Source of the DNA: Streptomyces longisporoflavus
GTDB lineage: Bacteria > Actinomycetota > Actinomycetes > Streptomycetales > Streptomycetaceae
NCBI RefSeq assembly: GCF_014649775.1
Contig: NZ_BMTR01000011.1
Coordinates: 248,001-312,000, forward strand
Reading direction: 5' to 3'
Length of the DNA stretch: 64,000 nt
The position numbers were made by a program, and so were the translations under genes. This document shows, in pieces, positions 24,953-34,240 of this stretch (position 1 is the stretch's first letter; each line of letters opens with the position of its first letter). The notes under the pieces are model-generated. The model saw only the letters and a list, made by a program, of their open reading frames with translations, did no database searches and was not told where the DNA came from.

Positions 24953-25890
24953 CAGGCCCCGCCCTTCCGCATAGTGCTCACCACTGCCGCGACCCCCAGG
25001 GCGAGCAGCCCCACCCGGCGCGACAGCTTCACGGCCCGTTCGATGTCGGCGACCTCGACGCCCCGCCCGTCCCCGTTCAGGACAGGCCGGTGCTCGACCC
25101 GCCCTCCGTACGAGAGGCTCCCCCCGAGCCGTACCCCCAACGCCCCCGCGAACGCGGCCTCGACGGGCCCCGCGTTGGGGCTCGGATGCTTCGCGGCGTC
25201 CGCACGCCAGGCCCGCACCGCACCGCGCGGCGAGTCCCCGGCGGCGGCCGCGAGCACGGCGGTGAGCCGGGCACCCGGCCACCCCAGAACATCGTCGAGC
25301 CGCGCGGAGGCCCACCCGTAACGCCGGTACTTCGGGGACTTGTGCCCGACCATGGCGTCCAGCGTGTTCACGGCCCGGAAGCCGACGAGTCCGGGAACCC
25401 CGCCGAGCGCGCCCCACACCAGGGCGCCGACCACGGCGTCGGAGGTGTTCTCGGCGACGGACTCGACCACGGCCCGCGCGATGCCGTCGGCGTCCAGGGC
25501 CTGCGGGTCACGCCCGCACAGATGCGGCAGGCGCTCCCTGGCGACCTCGACGTCCCCGGCGGCGAGCGCCCCGCCGATGGCCCGCGCCTCACGCCCCAGG
25601 GAGGTCCCGCCGACCACGGCCCAGGTGGCGGCGGCGGTCAGCGCGACGGACGCGGCGCGTGAGTCGCGTACGAGGGAGGAGGCCAGGGCGGCGGCACCGG
25701 CCGCACCCCCGGCGCACACCACGGCGTGCAGGGCGCCCCACCCGCGGTGATCACGCCACAGCAGACGCTCGACAGCGCTCGCGCCTCGCCCGAACACGGC
25801 GACCGGATGCCCGCGGCGGGGGTCGCCGAGGAACAGATCACCGAGGAGGCCGGCGGCGGCGCCGTACGCGAAGTCGCGATCGGCACTCAT
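24952..25890 (-). CDS. cobD: Adenosylcobinamide-phosphate synthase CobD/CbiB
   Basis: 312 residues, polytopic membrane protein that joins the aminopropanol arm to cobyric acid. Visible: GLLGDLFLGDPRRGHPVAVFGR, the VESVAENTSDAVVGALVWGALGGVPGLVGFRAVNTLDAMVGHK core, and SPNAGPVEAAFAGALGVRLGG. The ATG at 25890 lacks a good ribosome site of its own; a 27-codon ORF ends four bases before it, so translation is probably coupled. First full gene of the riboswitch-controlled block cobD-cobQ-chelatase-cobO-cobB. Confidence 0.94.
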   Translation of the reverse strand: MSADRDFAYGAAAGLLGDLFLGDPRRGHPVAVFGRGASAVERLLWRDHRGWGALHAVVCAGGAAGAAALASSLVRDSRAASVALTAAATWAVVGGTSLGREARAIGGALAAGDVEVARERLPHLCGRDPQALDADGIARAVVESVAENTSDAVVGALVWGALGGVPGLVGFRAVNTLDAMVGHKSPKYRRYGWASARLDDVLGWPGARLTAVLAAAAGDSPRGAVRAWRADAAKHPSPNAGPVEAAFAGALGVRLGGSLSYGGRVEHRPVLNGDGRGVEVADIERAVKLSRRVGLLALGVAAVVSTMRKGGA

Positions 25891-25894
25891 GGCT

Positions 25895-25978
25895 TCAGCC
25901 GGCCGGTACGAGGAGGGGAGCGAGGCGCCCGGCCCGGGCGGGCAGGGGCACAGGAACCGGCAACGGGCGGCCGCGCAT
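25895..25978 (-). CDS. Possible 27-codon leader ORF between B12 riboswitch and cobD
   Basis: ATG at 25978 has GAGGA nine bases upstream and directly follows the riboswitch. The peptide is Pro/Val/Leu/Arg-rich and resembles nothing I know. Its TGA ends four bases before the cobD ATG, which has a poor ribosome site. A short hairpin (TCAGGG/CCCTGA, 25995-26014) sits two bases from this GAGGA, so the riboswitch could control this site and cobD would follow by coupling. Alternatively the ORF is chance. Confidence 0.4.
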   Translation of the reverse strand: MRGRPLPVPVPLPARAGRLAPLLVPAG

Positions 25979-26014
25979 GGCGATATGTCCTCACTCAGGG
26001 TGTCCGCGCCCTGA

Positions 26015-26175
26015 TTCGACGAGATCGGCGGCGAGAGTTCCTGGCTCCCGGGGAGTCCGGCTGACCCGGCTCCCCGATGACAGTGGCGGGACCGCGCCGG
26101 ATTCGCACCGGCTTCCTCACCTGCCGCCGTAATGGCTCCGGCAGTCCACCACGCCCACGTACGCCCGTCAACTTG
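26015..26175 (-). ncRNA. Cobalamin (B12) riboswitch
   Basis: Read on the minus strand: GGTGAGGAAGCCGGTGCGAATCCGGC, then the B12 box GCCACTGT (26082-26090 region) and the 3' element AGCCAGGAACTC (about 26037-26047), closed by CGGCGG/CCGCCG arms. These are the conserved parts of the adenosylcobalamin riboswitch. It precedes cobD-cobQ-chelatase-cobO-cobB and should lower their expression when B12 is plentiful, probably by hiding a ribosome site, as no terminator follows. Outer limits are approximate. Confidence 0.9.
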
Positions 26176-26231
26176 CCGTTGACCTGGGGCGGGAGAGTGT
26201 GCCGAGGCCCACAGCCCGGCCCACGCACAAA

Positions 26232-26269
26232 GGCGGGGTGCGGGCCGCCGAAGCGTCCCGCACCCCGCC
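26232..26269 (-). terminator. Terminator after the phosphate transporter pair
   Basis: Perfect 13-bp stem GGCGGGGTGCGGG / CCCGCACCCCGCC with a 12-base loop, followed on the minus strand by TTT. It separates the pit transcript from the riboswitch leader downstream. Confidence 0.7.
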
Positions 26270-26306
26270 CTGAGCTGTGATCGTCGGGCGACGGTCAGGT
26301 CAGATG

Positions 26307-26558
26307 TCAGGCGACGATCAGATAGATCCCGTACGCCACGGCCGCCGCGCAGAGTGCGAAGCAGACGTACGCTCCCGTGCGCGCCGCCATCGGAGCGCTG
26401 CCCGCGGAGGAAGCGGTTGCCGGGGTGGCGGCGCCGGATGTTGCCGTCTCTCGCTTGGAGAGGGCGACGATGCCGAGGGTGAACAGGCCCACCAGGGCCA
26501 CCGTCACCGCGAGGCTGACTCCGAAGACGGAGCCGAGTGCTGCCCAGTCGATGTTCAT
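26307..26558 (-). CDS. Small membrane protein next to the phosphate transporter
   Basis: 83 residues with two hydrophobic helices (about residues 8-32 and 58-81) joined by an Ala/Thr/Ser-rich loop. I do not recognise a family with a known role. It follows the Pit-type transporter by 9 bp on the same strand, so it is probably co-transcribed and might be an accessory subunit. Confidence 0.7.
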   Translation of the reverse strand: MNIDWAALGSVFGVSLAVTVALVGLFTLGIVALSKRETATSGAATPATASSAGSAPMAARTGAYVCFALCAAAVAYGIYLIVA

Positions 26559-26567
26559 GCTGTGTCC

Positions 26568-27842
<1,275 letters not shown>

Positions 27843-27889
27843 TTACCCAGGCTTCTGTTGGACGTCAGTGGCAAGTGGAACGTAAGCAA

Positions 27890-27911
27890 GCAGGGTGAAC
27901 GGAAAGTGAAC
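27890..27911 (-). promoter_or_regulatory. PHO box (PhoP binding site)
   Basis: On the minus strand two 11-bp direct repeats GTTCACTTTCC and GTTCACCCTGC stand head to tail, 48 bp before the pit ATG. This matches the PhoP direct repeat unit GTTCACC known from Streptomyces. A weaker third unit GTTCCACTTGC lies at 27871-27881, out of phase. Confidence 0.8.
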
Positions 27912-28474
27912 TGGGTCGGGCCGTGCGGTGACCCAATACGAGGCAATCGCACTCCGGTTCCGTCGCGCCCCCGTCGAAGGCCGGCCCGAGCGGCGCGGTG
28001 CGGCCCGGAATCCGGGCCTCCGGGGTGTCGTTCCACCCTGCCCACCCTCGCACTGTCCGCGGGCGAATCGCCTCAGCTGGTTCAGCGAGCCGTCGAAGAG
28101 ATCCTGATCACCCGGCAGCCCGCCGCCGCCGTTTTCGTACCGCCGGAACGCGAGACGCGATGCGTGGCCGGCCTCCTGCGGGACGAGGTGCCCGGCACCG
28201 CCGGACGGTGTGCTTCCGGCACGAGGAGAGGTCATGCCCTTCCGCCTCGCCCGCCCCGAAACCGGAATCTCGGCGAGGGGGTCCGTCCGGGGGCCGGAGA
28301 AGTGTATGAGTCGCCGCCGAGGCCGCGATGACGCGGGCGCGCGGCGCGTCGGGACGGCGGGCGGTCTATGTGCGGGCACGGGCGGTCGTGGGAGGGCACG
28401 GGCGGTCAGGGGCCATCCTCCGACTCCTGAATTCCGTCCTACGGTCCCGCCGCCCGGACTGACAGGATCACGGC
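27912..28474. other. 560-bp gap without a confident gene
   Basis: It holds the distal pit promoter. In the + strand frame around 28040-28210 there is a protein-like stretch (ESPQLVQRAVEEILITRQPAAAVFVPPERET) with no start or sensible ends; it may be a worn gene remnant. No RNA gene or repeat seen. Confidence 0.35.
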
Positions 28475-28765
28475 ATGACGGAGCAGCGGGACGTGACGGG
28501 GCAGCCGGGCGCGGCGGGGCAGCGGGACACGACGAAGCCGGGCGGGACGGAGCAGTCGGGCGAGGGGCAGCGGGACGTGACGGGACAGCCGGGCGAGGGG
28601 CAGCGGAAGGTGACGGGACAGCCGGGCGCGGCGGGGCGGTCGGGCGCGGCGGAGCAGCGGGACGTGACGGAGCAGCGGGACGCGGCGGGGCGGCCGGGCA
28701 TGACGGAGCAGTGGGAAGTGACCGGGCAGCGGAACGTGGCGGGGCAGGCGGGCCAGGGGCAGCAG
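28475..28765 (+). repeat. Imperfect 18-bp tandem repeat in the aldolase N-terminus
   Basis: About 15 units of 15-18 bp such as GGGCAGCGGGACGTGACG and GGACAGCCGGGCGCGGCG, all keeping the reading frame. They encode [T/A]-[G/E]-Q-[R/P]-[D/G]-[V/A] hexapeptides. Frame is preserved, unlike in the 21-bp array. Confidence 0.75.
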
Positions 28766-29404
28766 GACGCGATCGCGCGGGCGTGGGACGCGCTGGTGGC
28801 CGCGGCCCGCCGAACGGTGGCGGACGGCCTGGTGGTCGGCACCTCGGGGAACGTCTCGGTGCGCGTCGGCGCCACCATCCTGGTCACCCCCAGCGGAGTG
28901 CCGTACGACCGGCTCGGACCCGGGGACGCGGTCGGCGTCGACGCGGACGGCAACCGGCTCTTCGGCGACCTCGCTCCCACCAGCGAACTTCCCATGCACC
29001 TGGCCGTCTACCGCACCACGGACGCGGGAGCCGTGGTCCACACCCACGCGGTGCACGCCACCGCCGTCTCCACCCTCGTCCCCGAACTGCCGCCCATCCA
29101 CTACATGGCGGCCGCGCTCGGCGGCCCGGTCCGGGTCGCCCGGTACGCGCCCTATGGCTCCGACGAGTTGGCCGAGCACATGCTCAGGGCCCTCAGGCAA
29201 CGCACGGGCTGCCTGCTCCAGAACCACGGGACCCTCACCTACGGAACCACCCTGGACCAGGCGTATGACCGCACGGCCCAGCTGGAGTGGATGTGCCGCC
29301 TCTGGCTGACGGCCAGCGCGATCCCGGGCCACGCCCCGACGCTCCTGTCCCCGGGACAGCTGCGGGAAGCGGAGGACAGACTGCGGGGCTACGGCCAGCG
29401 CTGA
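28475..29404 (+). CDS. Class II aldolase/adducin family protein with repetitive N-terminal tail
   Basis: 309 residues. The C-terminal 210 residues are a class II aldolase like L-fuculose-phosphate aldolase: GLVVGTSGNVSVRVG, the zinc pair H-T-H in AVVHTHAVHATAVS, YAPYGSDELAEHM and the later zinc histidine in LLQNHGTLTYG. It would cleave a sugar phosphate or act as a related epimerase or decarboxylase. The first about 95 residues are imperfect six-residue repeats of the type TGQPGA/TEQRDV. The true start might be the internal ATG at 28703, which would remove most of the repeat. Confidence 0.85.
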   Translation: MTEQRDVTGQPGAAGQRDTTKPGGTEQSGEGQRDVTGQPGEGQRKVTGQPGAAGRSGAAEQRDVTEQRDAAGRPGMTEQWEVTGQRNVAGQAGQGQQDAIARAWDALVAAARRTVADGLVVGTSGNVSVRVGATILVTPSGVPYDRLGPGDAVGVDADGNRLFGDLAPTSELPMHLAVYRTTDAGAVVHTHAVHATAVSTLVPELPPIHYMAAALGGPVRVARYAPYGSDELAEHMLRALRQRTGCLLQNHGTLTYGTTLDQAYDRTAQLEWMCRLWLTASAIPGHAPTLLSPGQLREAEDRLRGYGQR

Positions 29405-29542
29405 GGGGCCGCCGCGTCCGAGGTGGTTCCGCCGCGGGAACACGGATTCGGAGCACCGCCCGCGGGTACGCGGGGCCGCATGACGTCACCCCGCGGGCTA
29501 CGCCCACTGGCCGTGGCCACTCGCTCGCCGGAGACTGGGCAG

Positions 29543-30679
29543 GTGCGCCCAGCCAAAGCGACGGCAACGGCCGTCACCGCCGTCACGACCGCCCTCCTGG
29601 GCGGCGCAGCCGCCGTCGCCGCGGGCCGGTTCGCCAGCAACGCGGCCCTGAAGCCGGCGGCGGGCCGCCCGCTGCCGACCGAGCCCCGCCTCACGGTCCA
29701 CTCGGCCGCCGACGGCCAGATCACCCTGACCCGCGCCCTCGCGAGCCTGCGTCCCGGCACGTACGGCCTGAGCGGCAACGGCAGCCATGCCGTGATCGGG
29801 CCCGTCCTGGACGCCGCGCCGCACGAGGCGGACACCGTCGTACGCCGACTCGAACGCGTCACGCACGGCACCCTGGAACCCGGCGCGAAGGTCTGGCTCA
29901 CCCCGCAGGTCCACATCGGCGACCCGTACGCCGCCCTGGACATCGACCACGCGGACGTCGACATCCCCGGCGAACTCGGCGGTTTGCCCGCCTGGTTCGT
30001 GCCGGGCGTCCGCGACACGTGGGTGATCACCGTGCACGGCCTCGGCACGACCCGCGAGCACCCCATGGTCGTCATGGACTTCCTGCACCACCAGCAGTTC
30101 CCCGTGCTCGACATCGCCTACCGCGGCGACCTCGGCGCGCCCCGCTCCCCGGACGGCCTCGGCCACCTCGGCGAGACCGAGTGGCACGACCTGGACGCCG
30201 CCATCCGCTACGCCGTGCGGCACGGCGCGCAGAACGTGATCCTGCACGGCTGGTCCACCGGCGCCGCCATGGTCCTGCACGCCGCCGCGCACTCGGCCCT
30301 GCGCGAGAGGATCAGCGGGCTCGTCCTCGACTCCCCGGTGCTCAACTGGGAGACCACCCTGCGCGCGCTCGCCGCCGCCCGGCGCACGCCCGGGCTCCTT
30401 CTGCCGCTCGCGGTGCGCGCCGCCCAGGGCCGTACAGGGCTGCGCGGCGACCGCATCCTGGAGACCGCCGACCCCGGAGCGCTCAAGGTCCCCACCCTTC
30501 TCTTCCACGGCCCCGACGACGTGATCGCCCCCTGGGCGCCGTCCCGTCAACTGGCGGAGATGCGCCCGGAACTGGTCACCCTCCACACGGTTCCGGATGC
30601 GCCCCACGGAGCCATGTGGAACGCCGACCCCGTGGGCTACGAAGAGGCGCTGCGGCGCTTCCTCACGCCCCTCATGTAG
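29543..30679 (+). CDS. Alpha/beta hydrolase with N-terminal membrane anchor
   Basis: 378 residues. Near the start a hydrophobic segment (TAVTAVTTALLGGAAAVAAGRF) may be a signal anchor. The hydrolase fold is clear: VITVHGLGTTREH (oxyanion loop), ILHGWSTGAAMVLHAA with the nucleophile serine in GWSTG, LLFHGPDDVIAPW with the acid, and DAPHGAMWN with the catalytic histidine. Esterase, lipase or peptidase activity is likely. GTG 29543 has GGAG nine bases upstream and fits the family start; ATG 29480 and GTG 29423 are in frame but lack ribosome sites. Confidence 0.87.
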   Translation: MRPAKATATAVTAVTTALLGGAAAVAAGRFASNAALKPAAGRPLPTEPRLTVHSAADGQITLTRALASLRPGTYGLSGNGSHAVIGPVLDAAPHEADTVVRRLERVTHGTLEPGAKVWLTPQVHIGDPYAALDIDHADVDIPGELGGLPAWFVPGVRDTWVITVHGLGTTREHPMVVMDFLHHQQFPVLDIAYRGDLGAPRSPDGLGHLGETEWHDLDAAIRYAVRHGAQNVILHGWSTGAAMVLHAAAHSALRERISGLVLDSPVLNWETTLRALAAARRTPGLLLPLAVRAAQGRTGLRGDRILETADPGALKVPTLLFHGPDDVIAPWAPSRQLAEMRPELVTLHTVPDAPHGAMWNADPVGYEEALRRFLTPLM

Positions 30680-30767
30680 CGACCCGGGGCCCGTCGACGC
30701 GGCCCTCCGAAGCCCCGTACGGGCATTCCGTTTGGGTTTTCGGACCGTCAACAGGAAGACTGCTCCC

Positions 30768-32222
30768 GTGACGTCCCGTATCCCGCGCGACTCAAGGCTC
30801 CGACTCGTCCGCGCTCAATCCCCCAGGGCCGAGAGGCGAGCGGGGGCGGAGCGCGGTACAGCGCGGCCCCTGACCGCCCCCGGCGCCGTGACACAGCAGC
30901 GTGCGCGCCGTCCCGCACCCCGGCCGCCCGAGGGCACACCCGCCCCGGGCGAGCTGGCCAGGATGGCGCGGGGACGCCTCGCCGACGCCGTCCGGGTCGC
31001 CCGCTGGGCCGACACCGCCCTGCGCCCCGGACGCGGCCGCGCCGGAGCCACGGGCGACGGCAGGGGCACCCTCTCCGCCGCCACCGCCGAACGCGCGGCG
31101 GAAGAACTCGCGCTGACCCCGGATCAGGTACGCGCCGACTGGGACACCGCACGGCTCGCCGGTCTCATCGAGGTGCACGGCGACAGCGCACGCCCCGGCT
31201 GGCGGCTGCGCGCCTGGGACCGCGACGACGCCGCCGTGCTGCGCGGCTGGGTCGCCCTCTTCGACGCCTGGTCGCTCACGCAGGCGGCCTCCCGTGAGCT
31301 GCCGCCCGCCATCGTGGCCGAGACCGTCGAGGCCATGCCGCAGCTCCTCACCCTGCTCCAGCTCTCCGCGGGCCCCGTCCCCGTGCCGCAGCTCCTCGAC
31401 CTCCTCGAGCAACGCGTCACCGAACTGCGCACGGAACGCTGCGAGATCCCCTACGGCCCGCAGCCCGAGCCCGCCGAGCCGGTCGCGCCGGCCGAGACCC
31501 CGGCCCTCGCCACCCTCCTCGACTGGGCACTGCGCGGCCTCGCCGCCGTCGGCGCGCTGACGTACGCCGAAGGACAGGCCACGCTCACGCCGCTCGGCAG
31601 CTGGGCCGTCTGGGTCAAGCTGGAGCAGATCTGCGTGGCCGCGCAGAGCCCGGCCGGGAACATCGAGCAGTCCGCGGAGGACATGCTCCGCGGCTGCGCG
31701 CGCCTGCGCCCGAACGCGGCCCGCTCCGAGTACCGCGCGTGGCTCGCGGCCCGCCCCGTCGGCAGCGCCGTCGCCGAGCTCCTGGAGGCGGCCCGCGGCG
31801 AGGACGCCCTCCTGCGCGGCCTCGCCTTCGAGGCCCTGCGCGTCGTCGGGGCCCCGGCCGAGGCGGAGGTGCGTGCCGTCGTGGACGAGACCCCCCTGCG
31901 GCCCTACGCCCTCATCTGGCTCGCCGAGCAGGAGGGCGCCGACCCCGAGGACGTCCACCTCGTCCTGACCCGGGACGAATCGACGTGGCTGTGGGTCGAC
32001 ACCGCCGCGGCGGTCGCCGACCACGGGGAGACCCATCTCCTCGTACGGCACCTGGAGTCCGCGGTGCAGCCCACGGTGCCCGCGCTCCTGGACGAGGTCC
32101 GGCGCATCGGCCACCCCCGCACGGTCCAGGTCCTGGTGGCGCTGGCCGCGGCCCACCCCGACCCGGCGCTCGCCAAGGCCGTGCGCCGGGCGGCCTTCCA
32201 GGTGCACACCGGCGGGGTGTAG
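30768..32222 (+). CDS. Hypothetical HEAT-like repeat protein
   Basis: 484 residues, conserved in Streptomyces as far as I recall but with no known function. The N-terminal 60 residues are basic and disordered. The middle looks like winged-helix DNA-binding-like segments (AAEELALTPDQVRADWDTARLAGLIEV), and the last about 150 residues form pairs of helices reminiscent of HEAT repeats. GTG at 30768 has GGAAG ten bases upstream. It converges on the zinc peptidase gene. Confidence 0.75.
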   Translation: MTSRIPRDSRLRLVRAQSPRAERRAGAERGTARPLTAPGAVTQQRARRPAPRPPEGTPAPGELARMARGRLADAVRVARWADTALRPGRGRAGATGDGRGTLSAATAERAAEELALTPDQVRADWDTARLAGLIEVHGDSARPGWRLRAWDRDDAAVLRGWVALFDAWSLTQAASRELPPAIVAETVEAMPQLLTLLQLSAGPVPVPQLLDLLEQRVTELRTERCEIPYGPQPEPAEPVAPAETPALATLLDWALRGLAAVGALTYAEGQATLTPLGSWAVWVKLEQICVAAQSPAGNIEQSAEDMLRGCARLRPNAARSEYRAWLAARPVGSAVAELLEAARGEDALLRGLAFEALRVVGAPAEAEVRAVVDETPLRPYALIWLAEQEGADPEDVHLVLTRDESTWLWVDTAAAVADHGETHLLVRHLESAVQPTVPALLDEVRRIGHPRTVQVLVALAAAHPDPALAKAVRRAAFQVHTGGV

Positions 32223-32226
32223 CGGC

Positions 32227-33117
32227 TCACCGGAAGGTGTTGCACTGCGCCATGTCGCCGGCCCGGTAGCCCTGGTAGAACCACTGCTGGCGCTGCTCGG
32301 CCGAGCCGTGCGTCCAGGACTCGGGGGTGACCCGGCCCTGGAACTTCTCCTGGATGCGGTCGTCGCCCACGGCCGCCGCCGCGTCCAGGCCCTCGCGGAT
32401 GTCCGCGTCGTCGAGGCTGGTGATCAGCGGCCTGCCCGTCCTGTCGTCGGGGGTGCGGGTCGCGTGCCGCGCCCAGACCCCCGCGTAGCAGTCGGCCTGC
32501 AGCTCCACCTTCACGGCGTTGCTGTTCTGTCCCGTACGCCCGTCCTGCGAGCGCTCCAGCGTCCCCATCAGGTTCTGCACGTGGTGCCCGTACTCGTGCG
32601 CCACGACGTACGCCTGCGCGAACGGCCCGCCGCTCGAACCGAACTTGGTCCGCAGCTCGTCGAAGAAGCCCAGGTCCAGATAGACCTTCCGGTCCCCGGG
32701 GCAGTAGAAGGGGCCGACCGCCGACGACGCGGCGCCACAGGCCGTGCCCACCCGGCTCGTGTACAGAACGGTCGGCGCGGCGGAGTAGGTGCCCTGCCTG
32801 CGCCGGAACTCCGGGCGCCAGTAGTCCTGCACGCTGTTGACCACGGCCACCATGCGGCAGTCGTCCTTGGCGTTCGCGTCCCGGCCCGTACGGCAGCCCT
32901 GCTGCACCTGTGCGAGGGACGAGGAGGTCGCGGCGGGCTCCTCGTCGCCCGACGAGAGGCCGAGCTGGTCCGGGCCGACCCCGAAGAGCAGCCCGAGGAC
33001 CAGTGCGATCAGGCCCGCGACGCCGCCGCCGACCGTCGCCCTGCCGCCGGGAATCCGGCTGCCGCGCACGTCCTGCACCTCGGACGTGTCCAGGTCGGCG
33101 TCGTCGTCGAACCGCAT
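32227..33117 (-). CDS. Neutral zinc metallopeptidase, YpfJ/KPN_02809 family
   Basis: 296 residues. N-terminal cytoplasmic part, one membrane helix (VAGLIALVLGLLFGVG), then an extracellular peptidase domain with the zinc motif H174-E-Y-G-H178-H in AHEYGHHVQ and the third ligand in ELQADCYAGVWA. Two cysteine pairs suggest disulfides. The end EQRQQWFYQGYRAGDMAQCNTF is family specific. Physiological target unknown. ATG 33117 follows AGAGGGTGG; the upstream in-frame ATG at 33204 is less likely. Confidence 0.9.
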   Translation of the reverse strand: MRFDDDADLDTSEVQDVRGSRIPGGRATVGGGVAGLIALVLGLLFGVGPDQLGLSSGDEEPAATSSSLAQVQQGCRTGRDANAKDDCRMVAVVNSVQDYWRPEFRRRQGTYSAAPTVLYTSRVGTACGAASSAVGPFYCPGDRKVYLDLGFFDELRTKFGSSGGPFAQAYVVAHEYGHHVQNLMGTLERSQDGRTGQNSNAVKVELQADCYAGVWARHATRTPDDRTGRPLITSLDDADIREGLDAAAAVGDDRIQEKFQGRVTPESWTHGSAEQRQQWFYQGYRAGDMAQCNTFR

Positions 33118-33363
33118 GGGCGCACCACCCTCTGCCTCGCGTCCGGGGCGGCGTCGTGCCGCCCTGTGCCGAGATACCGGCGCCTTCATCCTGATATGCC
33201 CCACCCCGCGCGGCGCCGGACGGGGGTCCGAACGGGGGACCCCTGCCGACCGGCGCGCCGTGTCGCGGCCATGGCCCGGGCCCGCACGGTGACACCGCCG
33301 CTACGCTCTGCGCCTGTTGCGTGGACAGAGGTACCGGCAGAGATGCCGAAGAGGGGGAGCGTC

Positions 33364-34149
33364 GTGTCCGTAATGCCGTTCGAGGCGTCCGGCGCCGGGC
33401 CCGTGCGCCCCGCGCCCGCCCGCCGCGGCTCCCGGCTCGCGCTCCCGGTGGTCCTCGGCCTCCTCGCCCTGCCGCTCATCACCGCCGCCCACCACTCGCG
33501 ACCGGCCCCCTACGGAGACCACGTCAGCGTCCACGCGCGCGTGGACACCGGCACGGCCGCCCCCGGCCTGCGGACCAGGGGCCGCGCGGTCGAGGCGTAC
33601 GACAGGACGACGGGCCGCCCGCGCTGGACCTACACGCGCGAAGGAGCCCGGCCGCTCGCCCTGCTCACCGCCACCGGGCACGCCGTCACGCTCTGGGACG
33701 ACGGCCTGGTCACCGACACCGCGCGGACCGACGGCAGCGCCGTCCGCTGGCACCGGGCCATCCCCGGCAGCGCCGCCTGGCTCGGCTCCCCTGCCGCCCG
33801 CGGCGCCGCCGGAGTCCTCAACCGGCTCGACCCCCGCGGCCGGATGCTCGCCGTCATCACCCCGCAGCGCATCGCCGCCTATCGCAGCGCCGACGGGGAC
33901 CTGCGCTGGGTGCTGCCCGCCGAACCGGGCTGCGCCTTCGAGCCCGCCCGTTCCGTGCGTCACCGCGCCGCCCTGATGGTCGCCCAGCCCTGCGGCGACG
34001 CCTCGACGCCGTGGACCTCACAGCTGATCGCCGTGGACGACCTCGGGCGGCTCGTGCCCCGGCGAACCCCCCTGGGCAACGAGCTGCCGGACGGTGCCCC
34101 CGGCGACGTACGAACCCGGGCAGGAAAAGAGCTTGCACCGCCCCGTTAG
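33364..34149 (+). CDS. Membrane-anchored PQQ-like beta-propeller protein
   Basis: About 261 residues. A hydrophobic segment (LALPVVLGLLALPLITAA) near residue 25 acts as signal or anchor, followed by repeated beta strands of the PQQ-propeller type (VEAYDRTTGRPRWTY, AYRSADGDLRWVLP). Only about two or three blades fit, so it is a partial propeller. GTG 33364 is close to GGGGGAG; ATG 33373 is an alternative. Its stop codon TAG is part of a TAGAAT that could be the -10 box of the next transcript. Confidence 0.75.
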   Translation: MSVMPFEASGAGPVRPAPARRGSRLALPVVLGLLALPLITAAHHSRPAPYGDHVSVHARVDTGTAAPGLRTRGRAVEAYDRTTGRPRWTYTREGARPLALLTATGHAVTLWDDGLVTDTARTDGSAVRWHRAIPGSAAWLGSPAARGAAGVLNRLDPRGRMLAVITPQRIAAYRSADGDLRWVLPAEPGCAFEPARSVRHRAALMVAQPCGDASTPWTSQLIAVDDLGRLVPRRTPLGNELPDGAPGDVRTRAGKELAPPR

Positions 34150-34159
34150 AATTGGCCTC

Positions 34160-34183
34160 ATGGCCATTCTCCTCGTGCACTAG
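34160..34183 (+). CDS. Possible 7-codon leader peptide of the ABC-F gene
   Basis: ATG-GCC-ATT-CTC-CTC-GTG-CAC-TAG encodes MAILLVH. A TAGAAT at 34147-34152 would place the transcription start at or next to this ATG, so it could be leaderless. Downstream, GACGGCG (34183-34189) can pair with CGCCGTC (34209-34215) before the ABC-F start. Ribosome stalling on such leaders controls several antibiotic-resistance ABC-F genes, so attenuation is a fair inference. Confidence 0.45.
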   Translation: MAILLVH

Positions 34184-34240
34184 ACGGCGTGATCGCCTCG
34201 CAAACTTCCGCCGTCCATCCCCCTGTCCTGGAGTCTGTCC

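Noticed and set aside
29423..29542. Longer N-terminus of the alpha/beta hydrolase
   Set aside because: Neither GTG 29423 nor ATG 29480 has a ribosome site, and GTG 29543 matches the expected signal-anchor start.
34133..34152. TTGCAC...TAGAAT as a full sigma-70 promoter for the ABC-F leader
   Set aside because: Only eight bases separate the two boxes; if TAGAAT is used, the -35 must lie elsewhere or be missing.
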